In this document: one piece after another, positions 1 through 5,755 of the stretch | How positions within the stretch are numbered: position 1 is the first letter of the stretch | Layout: each line of letters opens with the position of its first letter | Assembly (NCBI GenBank): GCA_964599275.1 | Contig: CAZRFK010000046.1 | Coordinates: forward strand, 1 to 15,057 | Length of the DNA: 15,057 nucleotides | Source: PUMD01 sp964599275 | Lineage (GTDB): Bacteria; Bacillota; Sulfobacillia; SLMV01 | Direction: 5' to 3' | Position numbers and translations under genes: made by a program | Notes under the pieces: generated by a model | Seen by the model: only the letters and a program-made list of their open reading frames with translations | Database searches by the model: none | Told to the model about the DNA's origin: nothing

Positions 1-50
1 CCCTGTTGTTCAATTCACGAGATAAGTTGGTTTGCAGTTGAATCTCAAAG

Positions 51-70
51 TACAACCCACATTTCGCACC
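51..70 (+). repeat. Left terminal inverted repeat of the IS
   Basis: Its reverse complement begins GGTGCGAAATGTGGGTT and pairs with the right end GGTGCGAAAAGGGGGTT (15 of 17, extending to 17 of 20). The most conserved part faces the transposase gene. Confidence 0.7.
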
Positions 71-95
71 CTCATGAGAGTTTGACCTGAATAAA

Positions 96-1823
96 TTGTT
101 TGTCATTTGGGAGATATTGTCTAGCTTTTTTACTCCGTTTGTGTTAGCATCGTCTCAAGCGGAGGTGAAGCCTTTGATTACGGTGCTTTATGATGGTCCT
201 GCTCCAGTGATAAGTAATCTTTGCGAACAGTTGGGAGTGCGCAGGCTGCTCGATCGGGCCCTGCGGTGGGATGAAGTTCAATGCAAGCTGTCTCCCGGAC
301 AGCGTCTGGTGGCCATCCTGATCAACGTCCTGCTGAGCCGACAGCCCCTGTACCGGGTGGAGTTGATGTACAGTCGCATGGACGTGGAGAAGCTTTTCGG
401 GCGGGGGATAACGTGGCGTTGTCTGAACGATGACGCTCTGGCTCGCGCCCTGGATAAGTTGGCCGAGGCCGGTCCAGAGAAGGTCTATCAGGCGCTGGTA
501 CTGGAGGTATTGAACACTGAAGGCGTTACCGTTGACGCCCTGCATGCGGACACCACTTCAGTATCAGTACACGGAGAGTACGATATTGACGATGACAGTA
601 CTGCTTTGAACCTGACCTTCGGTTTCAGTAAGGACAAGCGTCCCGATTTGAAACAATTCATGTACGGTCTGGGAGTAACCAGAGATGGGGTGCCGGTGGT
701 GGGTGAGGTGCTGGATGGCAACAAGCCGGACGTGAAGTGGAACCGGGAGCTATTGAAAAAGCTGCCCGACTACCTGCAGTGCGAGGGCCGAAGGCCGGTA
801 TATGTGGCCGATTCCAGTCTGATATCCAAAAAGAATCTGCAGACGCTGTTTGCCGGAGAGTATCACTTTATCTCTCGTTTGCCCCGCAGATTCAACCTGG
901 AACAACAGCTGGTAACCCGTGCCTGGCAGCAGGATGACTGGGAATCGCTCGGTGCTCTGAGCGATGCTGCAGATGCGGCTCGCTACCGCATATATTCTGT
1001 TGACGAGGAGATGTACGGGCAGAGCTACCGTTTTGTGGTGGTTCACTCCTCCAGTCTGGACGGCAGAAAGACAAAGAGCGTTGACCGACGAGTGGAGAAG
1101 GCCGAGGAGCAGCTGTCGGGGGAGCTCGACCAGCTGGCAAAGCGAGAGTTTGCCTGCGAACCCGACGCTCTTGAAGCCTGCCGGGAGTTTGAAGAACGCT
1201 GCGTGGGGCCTTTCTTCTGCGTGCAGTACCAGGTGCAACGGAGCCAGAGGCGCAAAAAACGCAAGCGACCGGGCAGACCGCCCAAGGATTACGTGCCCCA
1301 GTACGAGGAGTTTCACCGGGTGGTGCCTCGGATGAAGCGAAATGCCGAATACATCAAGCACGAAAAAGAAAAGGCCAGCTGCTTTGTATTGATAAGCAAG
1401 CCCCCTCCTGAAAAGAGATCTGATGACGAGTACATCCTGAAAACTTACAAGGAGCAGACGGTGGTGGAGCAGCATTTTGCTTTCATCAAGGACCCCAGAG
1501 TGGTGGGTCCGGTCTACCTGAAAAAGCCCGAACGAGTTGAGGCGCTAGCCTACGTGTTTCTGATGTCGCTTTTGGTGTACAGCATACTGCAGCGCAGGGT
1601 CAGAAGGGCCATGAAGAAAGAAACACAACCCCTGATACTGCACGGTGGAGTCAAGAGCAAAAAGCCAACCGGACGGCGCATCCTCGAGCTGCTCAATCAC
1701 ATGTTGGTGATCAAGACATCCGACGGAACCCGGGTTCTACCGGACAACATACCGGTACCCGAGCGCATATTGCGGCTGCTGAAGCTGCCACAGGACACCT
1801 TCACCCGGCTGCCGGACACGTAG
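96..1823 (+). CDS. IS1634-like DDE transposase
   Basis: This is the transposase of the surrounding insertion sequence, 575 aa if the TTG at 96 is used. Likely catalytic acidic residues are D152 (HADTTSVSVHGEY), D239 (VYVADSSLISKKNL) and E458 (YKEQTVVEQHF). These give the D-D-E spacing with a long insertion before the final Glu seen in IS4-superfamily enzymes. Residues about 383-396 form a basic stretch ending RKRPGRPPK, which resembles an AT-hook and may help DNA contact. The start is uncertain. TTG 96 has no clear ribosome-binding site. TTG 117 follows GGGAG by only 3 nt. GTG 165 begins the part that looks conserved (KPLITVLYDGPAPVI). The frame is intact with no internal stop, so the protein could be active. 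Confidence 0.9.
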   Translation: MFVIWEILSSFFTPFVLASSQAEVKPLITVLYDGPAPVISNLCEQLGVRRLLDRALRWDEVQCKLSPGQRLVAILINVLLSRQPLYRVELMYSRMDVEKLFGRGITWRCLNDDALARALDKLAEAGPEKVYQALVLEVLNTEGVTVDALHADTTSVSVHGEYDIDDDSTALNLTFGFSKDKRPDLKQFMYGLGVTRDGVPVVGEVLDGNKPDVKWNRELLKKLPDYLQCEGRRPVYVADSSLISKKNLQTLFAGEYHFISRLPRRFNLEQQLVTRAWQQDDWESLGALSDAADAARYRIYSVDEEMYGQSYRFVVVHSSSLDGRKTKSVDRRVEKAEEQLSGELDQLAKREFACEPDALEACREFEERCVGPFFCVQYQVQRSQRRKKRKRPGRPPKDYVPQYEEFHRVVPRMKRNAEYIKHEKEKASCFVLISKPPPEKRSDDEYILKTYKEQTVVEQHFAFIKDPRVVGPVYLKKPERVEALAYVFLMSLLVYSILQRRVRRAMKKETQPLILHGGVKSKKPTGRRILELLNHMLVIKTSDGTRVLPDNIPVPERILRLLKLPQDTFTRLPDT

Positions 1824-1870
1824 CAGGGCCTAAATTGAAAAGCTGTAAATTATCCGAAACCGTCGGGGAA

Positions 1871-1890
1871 GGTGCGAAAAGGGGGTTATA
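1871..1890 (-). repeat. Right terminal inverted repeat of the IS
   Basis: GGTGCGAAAAGGGGGTTATA mirrors the left end at 51-70. It sits 47 nt after the transposase stop codon. Confidence 0.7.
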
Positions 1891-1931
1891 AGGGGAGGTG
1901 TTAATTTTATATATTTGATGAATTTTAGCCG

Positions 1932-2138
1932 TTGTTTTACTGGAAGGTTTACATGGATCTGGCTAGTAACTCATTCCGATCGGCCCTACCTAGAGCCCGT
2001 TCGCGACGCCTGGAAGGAAACTTTTTCACGGAAGGCTTACCTGAGCGAAGAGAGATCGCCCTTATTTTCGATGATGGTCCGGGTCCCATCTATACTTCGA
2101 AAGCCCTTGATATATTTGCAAAATATGATATTTTAGCT
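1932..2138 (+). pseudogene. Polysaccharide deacetylase, N-terminal fragment
   Basis: This frame encodes a short leader and then IALIFDDGPGP, the first metal-binding motif of NodB-fold polysaccharide deacetylases (TFDDGP type). It continues as TSKALDIFAKYDILA, the usual helix after that motif. The similarity stops at 2138, where the next expected residues (a TFFLIG-like strand) are missing and unrelated sequence follows to a stop. Those residues reappear at about 2413. The frame can begin at TTG 1932 or ATG 1953. An upstream in-frame stop at 1926-1928 and the adjacent IS suggest that any signal sequence has been lost. The intact family removes acetyl groups from cell-wall or exopolysaccharide sugars outside the membrane. 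Confidence 0.75.
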
Positions 2139-2174
2139 TTCAATTGTTGGATCCCAGTCGCGTGTGTCCACTGA

Positions 2175-2366
2175 TCAGTTGACTGTTGTCAGGCCATGTC
2201 TCGACAAATACTTGCTCTGCTTTTCTAGTTTTTGTTCCAGATCCAGGAGCTCAGTTATCGTAACTAAGGTGTATCCTCTTTCCTCGAGTTGTTCTATTGT
2301 TTTGGGAATCGCTTTAGCTGAGTTTCGCAGTACCACATCATCGGTGGTATGCGTGAGGATGAGGAG
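2175..2366 (-). pseudogene. Polysaccharide deacetylase, C-terminal fragment, inverted
   Basis: Read on the minus strand this gives LTHTTDDVVLRNSAKAIP followed by a TIEQLEERGYTLVTITELL block, and it ends with a basic tail and a TGA at 2175-2177. This is the family's final motif (an 'LH(D/T)...' strand, then the 'LP..I..L...GY.FVTI.EL' helix and strand). It is the 3' end of the same kind of gene whose N-terminal and middle parts lie on the plus strand on either side. In an intact gene it would come last and on the same strand. Here it is inverted and sits between the first and middle blocks. Confidence 0.75.
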
Positions 2367-2702
2367 ATTCTCAGAACAGCAGTTGATGAAGCTTATGAAG
2401 GCTCTATCAAACAACTTCTTCCTTATTGGAGAAAATATGCTTGAATGGCCGGATATCGGCAAACGCATTTACGGGGAAGGACATGCAATAGGCAATCATT
2501 CCCAGCTGAGCCATCTAGCAGCTGATAAGGCATATACCTCCCAGATAAAATCAACGCAAAAGATCTTCAAAGATATTTACGGTTTCCAACCAACCATATT
2601 AAGACCGGCGTATGGAGAAATAACTGATGACATTCATGTTTTCCCATGTACCTGGTATTTCCCTCAATGCAGTAGATTGTCAAGTGTTTGGGGGTATGGT
2701 GT
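2343..2702 (+). pseudogene. Polysaccharide deacetylase, middle blocks in wrong order
   Basis: Two blocks are joined here. At 2343-2408 one frame reads GGM, then REDEEILRTAVDEAYEGSI, the helix that normally comes just before the last-motif strand. From about 2413 another frame reads NNFFLIGENMLEWPDIGK, then GHAIGNHSQLSH (motif 2, the metal-binding His pair) and LRPAYGE (motif 3, RPPYG-like). A third frame at about 2672-2701 gives NAVDCQVFGGM, matching the W.VD region (motif 4). The expected order is N-terminal, 2413-2700 block, 2343-2408 block, then the inverted 2175-2366 block. All parts of a single gene seem present, but shuffled and out of frame, so no functional enzyme can be made. Confidence 0.7.
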
Positions 2703-2786
2703 GAGGGAACTTCTCCGTCCGTCAGTATCCAATTCTGCTGTTCAAAAGTGAGCATATAGTCGTTAATCTTGTGTGAATCTGGGGAA
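2703..2786. other. Short spacer between deacetylase remnant and rsgI
   Basis: This is the convergent junction between the plus-strand remnant and the end of rsgI. I see no hairpin strong enough to call a terminator and no recognisable coding block. Confidence 0.5.
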
Positions 2787-3779
2787 TTACCGGCCTCTAC
2801 GTTTGTCAGGTATCGGTGGATTCGGACGTTGATGGTCCGGGTCCGGAGCTTGTTGCCGCTCTGACTCATGAGAGTCTCCTTGACCGGGAGAGTGTTCTTG
2901 AAGGTTATCGGTAAGCGGTCCAGGTTCAACTGGAATGTTTTTGTCTGGAGCACGATGGTCATCAGTTTTAGGTTCCCTGCGCTCCTGCTGCGGGAACTGG
3001 CTTTTTGTGTCCTCATCGGTGCCGTAAAACGCGTGTGGCGGCAGTCCGGTTGCTTGCGGAAGCTCAGCAAGAGGGACCTCTCGCATGGTTTTGGGAGGTA
3101 TGGATATGTCTAATTGTTCCAGTCTTTTGAGCAGCATCTTTCGTCCGGTCGTTAGACCTTCTTCCCGTGCCTGTCTGGAGGTATCTTGATCCGTGCTGGA
3201 GGCTGCTATTATTCCTGTTATATTTTTACTTTCAAGGGTATCCTGTGCCGTCTGACGAATATCTGTGATATCTGTGGAATCGTACTGCAAATCTTTTTGT
3301 ATCAGCGTTATCAGCACAACATTTTCCTGAGAGTCGTTTAAGAACCCCTCATGGACAGCTTTATCTATCAACACTTCAGTGGCCTCAGTGGCACCAAGGC
3401 CCGTCAGCTGCAGCTCAGACAGCAGAACGCTTCCCATATCGTCTTTTGCCTTAACCTCTCTGATTTGGTTCTGAGCATCCAGGCTCAAGCGTACCACCGG
3501 GTTAACTTCAACTTCCAGGTAGGCTGTAATGGTGTGTGATGGGACCAGTAGAGGATAAACCACCAGAACGATTAGAACCACTGCCGCCATACCTAAGGCT
3601 GCATGCAGCCAGAGCTGTCTTGGGTTCCTCGCAGGGGAACCAGGCATAGTGATGAGGTCACCCTGTTGTGGAAGTGAATCAAAAAGCTCAATATTGAGCT
3701 TTTGAAAATCTCCTTCCCTGGTGACGACGTGAACGTAGTTATCATCAGTTTTTATCACCATGCATTGTTTGTCATTCAC
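2787..3779 (-). CDS. rsgI: RsgI-type membrane anti-sigma factor
   Basis: This is the predicted anti-sigma factor that holds SigI at the membrane and releases it on an envelope signal. Residues about 1-50 form the cytoplasmic RsgI N-terminal domain (CMVIKTDDNYVHVVTREGDF). About 57-80 is one hydrophobic membrane span. Residues 86-101 (AYLEVEVNPVVRLSLD) are the signature start of the extracytoplasmic domain. They include the Asn93-Pro94 pair at which RsgI proteins are known to self-cleave. The region from about 245 to 330 is rich in Pro, Asp, Glu, Gln and Arg and looks disordered. It has no carbohydrate-binding or enzymatic module, unlike the large clostridial RsgI sensors. I chose GTG 3779 because AGGAGG precedes it on the minus strand at proper distance. 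It overlaps the end of sigI by 8 nt, implying translational coupling. Confidence 0.88.
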   Translation of the reverse strand: MNDKQCMVIKTDDNYVHVVTREGDFQKLNIELFDSLPQQGDLITMPGSPARNPRQLWLHAALGMAAVVLIVLVVYPLLVPSHTITAYLEVEVNPVVRLSLDAQNQIREVKAKDDMGSVLLSELQLTGLGATEATEVLIDKAVHEGFLNDSQENVVLITLIQKDLQYDSTDITDIRQTAQDTLESKNITGIIAASSTDQDTSRQAREEGLTTGRKMLLKRLEQLDISIPPKTMREVPLAELPQATGLPPHAFYGTDEDTKSQFPQQERREPKTDDHRAPDKNIPVEPGPLTDNLQEHSPGQGDSHESERQQAPDPDHQRPNPPIPDKRRGR

Positions 3780-4497
3780 AGCTGCTATCCTCCTGTGAAA
3801 TGTAAGGTAGCTGTAAGAAAGTGCGTAAATGCTCATATCGTTCGTCGGTCATTATCAATACTAGGGCGATTATATACTTCCTTCCCCGTTCCAGAAACTT
3901 CTTGCTGACCCCGGCCATCTCTGCAAGTGCAGACTGTGGAAGCTGTTTGGTTCGACGTAGCTTTGATACAAGTTTTCTGCGTTTGGCAAGACTACGGGCT
4001 GTAGACTTCAGTTTCTCTCTTGTACGCCGGTGTTTCGGAGAGGCATCTTCAAGTGTCTCCAAATTGATACCGAAGTTGTTGAGATCTTTTCGAAATTTAA
4101 CCAGTTCATTCTTTCGAGAGATATCCGTCTGTTTTTTGCTGTATCTTTTTTGTGCTTCAAGAGATTCAGCGTGATGGATGTTCTCCGTTTCATCCAGAGA
4201 CACTGTTTCTGAATGTTTTTTTTGTTTTCTCCAGTAGTCTGTTAGACGACTCTTTATGATCCTGCTGGCAAATGTTTTAAAGGATGCGCCGCGTGTTTCA
4301 TCATAACGGTCCAGTGCTTCATTCAGTGCCATTAGTGCAATACTTAACTCTTCATCTTCACCCCATGTGAGCTTTCTCTTGGCGCATCTGCATGCAGTCT
4401 TGTAGGCGAAGTCGCGGTATTTTCGCAGAACAACTTCGCGAGCTGATTCTTTTCCATTTTGCGCACTCTGCAAGATCTGACTATCTTCCTGATTCAT
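3772..4497 (-). CDS. sigI: RNA polymerase sigma factor SigI
   Basis: An alternative sigma factor of the SigI family, 241 aa, about the usual length. Residues about 15-95 form the sigma-2-like core that binds the polymerase and the -10 region (ALMALNEALDRYDETRGASFKTFASRIIKSRLTDYWRK, here spanning 55-91). Residues about 115-135 are a charged linker. The C-terminal SigI-specific domain carries a helix-turn-helix-like stretch at about 186-212 (LPQSALAEMAGVSKKFLERG). The start ATG 4497 follows CGGGAG at good spacing. Its direct partner rsgI follows with an 8-nt overlap. In Bacillus and Clostridium this pair controls heat/envelope or polysaccharide-degradation genes. No intact target gene is in the window, but the deacetylase remnant next door would be a plausible former member. 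Confidence 0.9.
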   Translation of the reverse strand: MNQEDSQILQSAQNGKESAREVVLRKYRDFAYKTACRCAKRKLTWGEDEELSIALMALNEALDRYDETRGASFKTFASRIIKSRLTDYWRKQKKHSETVSLDETENIHHAESLEAQKRYSKKQTDISRKNELVKFRKDLNNFGINLETLEDASPKHRRTREKLKSTARSLAKRRKLVSKLRRTKQLPQSALAEMAGVSKKFLERGRKYIIALVLIMTDERYEHLRTFLQLPYISQEDSSCE

Positions 4498-4533
4498 AAT
4501 ATCTCCCGAACTCTGGGGGGTTCCATGTTTTTA

Positions 4534-4562
4534 TACGAAATCCCCCTTCTGATTTTGGGGGT
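4534..4562 (-). promoter_or_regulatory. Candidate SigI-type autoregulatory promoter
   Basis: On the minus strand ACCCCC (4557-4562) is followed after 19 nt by CGTA (4534-4537), about 28-36 nt upstream of the sigI start codon. SigI promoters in Bacillus and Clostridium are described as having a C-rich -35 of ACCCCC type and a -10 of CGAA/CGWA type, and sigI operons are commonly autoregulated. The five Gs and five Cs here could also pair as a hairpin (4542-4546 with 4557-4561), an alternative explanation for the C-run. Confidence 0.45.
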
Positions 4563-4756
4563 GAAAGCAGATTTTGTCCACACATAATGGATCGTATACT
4601 ACGGAAAATTATTTAGTATCTGTTTCCTCAATTCATGGTCTGCATGTTTATTTTATATGCCAAGCAGCATTTGCCAATGGGAATCTATATTCTATTTTAA
4701 TTGCTTTCCGTTTTGTGACAATTTAGCACATAGTTATGAATGCAGCCAAGGTTTGA

Positions 4757-4774
4757 TTGAGTTGTTCTTCACAA
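4757..4774. promoter_or_regulatory. Rex-like operator half-site upstream of the hydrogenase promoter
   Basis: TTGAGTTGTTCTTCACAA has a perfect right half (TTCACAA) and a poor left half compared with the Rex consensus TTGTGAA-N4-TTCACAA. A second perfect right half lies 22 nt downstream at 4790-4796, inside the promoter. Rex senses NADH/NAD+ and would be a logical regulator of an NADH-linked hydrogenase, but with weak left halves this is only suggestive. Confidence 0.3.
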
Positions 4775-4778
4775 GCGA

Positions 4779-4807
4779 TTGCACTATTTTTCACAAGAAG
4801 GTATAGT
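4779..4807 (+). promoter_or_regulatory. Sigma-A promoter of the hydrogenase operon
   Basis: A -35 TTGCAC at 4779-4784 and a -10 TATAGT at 4802-4807 are separated by exactly 17 nt. Transcription would begin near 4814, about 64 nt before the first start codon. The spacer contains TTTTTCACAA, a Rex-like half-site positioned to block RNA polymerase. The rest of the 4498-4877 gap holds an imperfect dyad TGTGACAATTTAGCACA at 4714-4730 and a TGCCAA direct repeat at 4658 and 4672. I could assign no gene there. Confidence 0.55.
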
Positions 4808-4877
4808 CTATGTGGGATTGGGTGTTCAAGTCAAACTGTTTGGTTTTAAACACTGAAATTCCGGAGAGGAGTTATCT

Positions 4878-5261
4878 ATGGTTCACAAGATTCTCGTTGC
4901 TGACGATGATGCTGATGTACAGGAGATTTTGAAGTTGGGGCTTACCAAAGCGGGTTTCGAAGTCATTACTGCTAGTAATGGAGAAGAGGCGCTCCAATCT
5001 ATCAGTAGTGAGGAACCAGATCTGGTCGTTCTTGATGTCATGATGACACAGCCAGATGAAGGCTTTTATGTGGCCCAAAAAATCAAAAAATCCGATCAGC
5101 CAATTCCCATCATTATGTTGACCGGCGTAGGCAGGGCAACTGGATGGGATTACGATGCTGACGAAAAGATGATCCCGGTTGACGTGTTTTTGAACAAGCC
5201 CGTTAAACCTGAAACTCTGGTAGAGAAAATTAATGAGCTGCTGCAAGAGGAGGTAGAGTAG
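4878..5261 (+). CDS. Stand-alone response-regulator receiver protein (CheY-like)
   Basis: A 127-aa protein consisting only of a receiver domain. The acidic pocket is D9-D10-D11, the phospho-acceptor is D53 (VVLDVMM), and the switch residues T82 (MLTG) and K107 (LNKP) are present, so phosphorylation chemistry looks possible. There is no DNA-binding or enzymatic output domain. The region between T82 and K107 (VGRATGWDYDADEKMIPVDVF) differs from the usual helix-4 sequence. GGAGAGGAG precedes the ATG. It is the first gene of the hydrogenase operon, 2 nt before the NuoE-like gene, so the two are co-translated. No histidine kinase is nearby. Its partner and target cannot be read from the sequence. 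A role in tuning hydrogenase activity by protein contact is an inference. Confidence 0.9.
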   Translation: MVHKILVADDDADVQEILKLGLTKAGFEVITASNGEEALQSISSEEPDLVVLDVMMTQPDEGFYVAQKIKKSDQPIPIIMLTGVGRATGWDYDADEKMIPVDVFLNKPVKPETLVEKINELLQEEVE

Positions 5262-5263
5262 GA

Positions 5264-5755
5264 GTGAGCACCGCTGAGAAGAATAACTGGAGCGAAGTAA
5301 TTGATGACTTGCTGGACAAATATGGTGAGGAAGAATTGAAGATGATGCCAATTCTTCAGGACATCCAGCTTAATTACGGTCATGTGCCTCTTGCAGCACA
5401 GTCCGAATTGGCTGTGAATCTTGATATATCACCCACACAGGTGTCAGAAGTAGTTTCTTTCTATGCTTTTCTTTCCCAGCAGCCTAAAGGTAAGTTTATA
5501 GTCAGATTGTGTCAGACTATTTCATGTGAGATGGAAGGAAAGAAAGAAGTAGCAGAGGCACTTGAAGAAGAATTGGGAATCGAATTCGGCCAGACTACAG
5601 ACGATAATATGTTTACGCTGGAGTACACAAATTGCATGGGTAGATGTGACGAGGCTCCGGCAATGTTAGTTAATGACGATATGCATGCCAATTTGACTCC
5701 CGAATCAGTGCGTGAGACTTTGCAAAGATATCGCGGAAAGCGAGGGGTGGAATAA
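5264..5755 (+). CDS. hydC: NADH-dependent [FeFe]-hydrogenase, NuoE-like subunit
   Basis: A thioredoxin-like [2Fe-2S] subunit, 163 aa, homologous to the 24-kDa NuoE subunit of complex I. An N-terminal helical region (about 10-70, including the LQDIQLNYGHVP turn) precedes the ferredoxin fold. Cluster ligands are C83, C88, C124 and C128 (RLCQTISC and NCMGRC). It would relay electrons to or from the FMN subunit encoded next. The start is a GTG at 5264, with GGAGG at 5249-5253 inside the end of the preceding gene. Its stop codon shares one base with the ATG of hydB. The length is normal for the family. Confidence 0.92.
   Translation: MSTAEKNNWSEVIDDLLDKYGEEELKMMPILQDIQLNYGHVPLAAQSELAVNLDISPTQVSEVVSFYAFLSQQPKGKFIVRLCQTISCEMEGKKEVAEALEEELGIEFGQTTDDNMFTLEYTNCMGRCDEAPAMLVNDDMHANLTPESVRETLQRYRGKRGVE

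Larger units (their letters stand above)
51..1890 (+). mobile_element. Insertion sequence, IS1634/IS4-like, apparently complete
   Basis: A single transposase gene is bracketed by imperfect inverted repeats. The left end (51-70) reverse-complemented and the right end (1871-1890) share the inner block GGTGCGAAA and then GGGTT, with 17 of 20 positions matching. The protein carries a DDE-type catalytic arrangement typical of IS1634-family (IS4 superfamily) enzymes. The element is clearly richer in G+C than the flanking DNA, which suggests acquisition from elsewhere. I could not find a convincing 5-6 bp target duplication at either candidate boundary, so the exact ends are uncertain by a few bases. 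It lies immediately upstream of a wrecked deacetylase gene. Confidence 0.8.

Noticed and set aside
1..50. Possible gene end or regulatory site left of the IS
   Set aside because: It is too short to show any coding frame or motif, and nothing recognisable is seen.
750..1475. A 241-codon open frame antisense to the transposase
   Set aside because: It is a by-product of the GC-rich transposase codon pattern. The translation has no recognisable domain.
2567..3070. A 167-codon minus-strand open frame overlapping rsgI and the deacetylase remnant
   Set aside because: It crosses the 3' end of rsgI in another frame and runs antisense to the RPAYG block. It is low-complexity with no family signature.
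3780..3836. Upstream in-frame start for rsgI, adding 19 residues
   Set aside because: GTG 3779 has a good AGGAGG at proper spacing, and the extra residues lie wholly inside sigI in another frame.
4542..4561. CCCCC/GGGGG hairpin as an intrinsic terminator or attenuator for sigI
   Set aside because: It has a short stem and a 10-nt loop with no following T-tract on the minus strand. The promoter reading explains the spacing better, though it is not proven.
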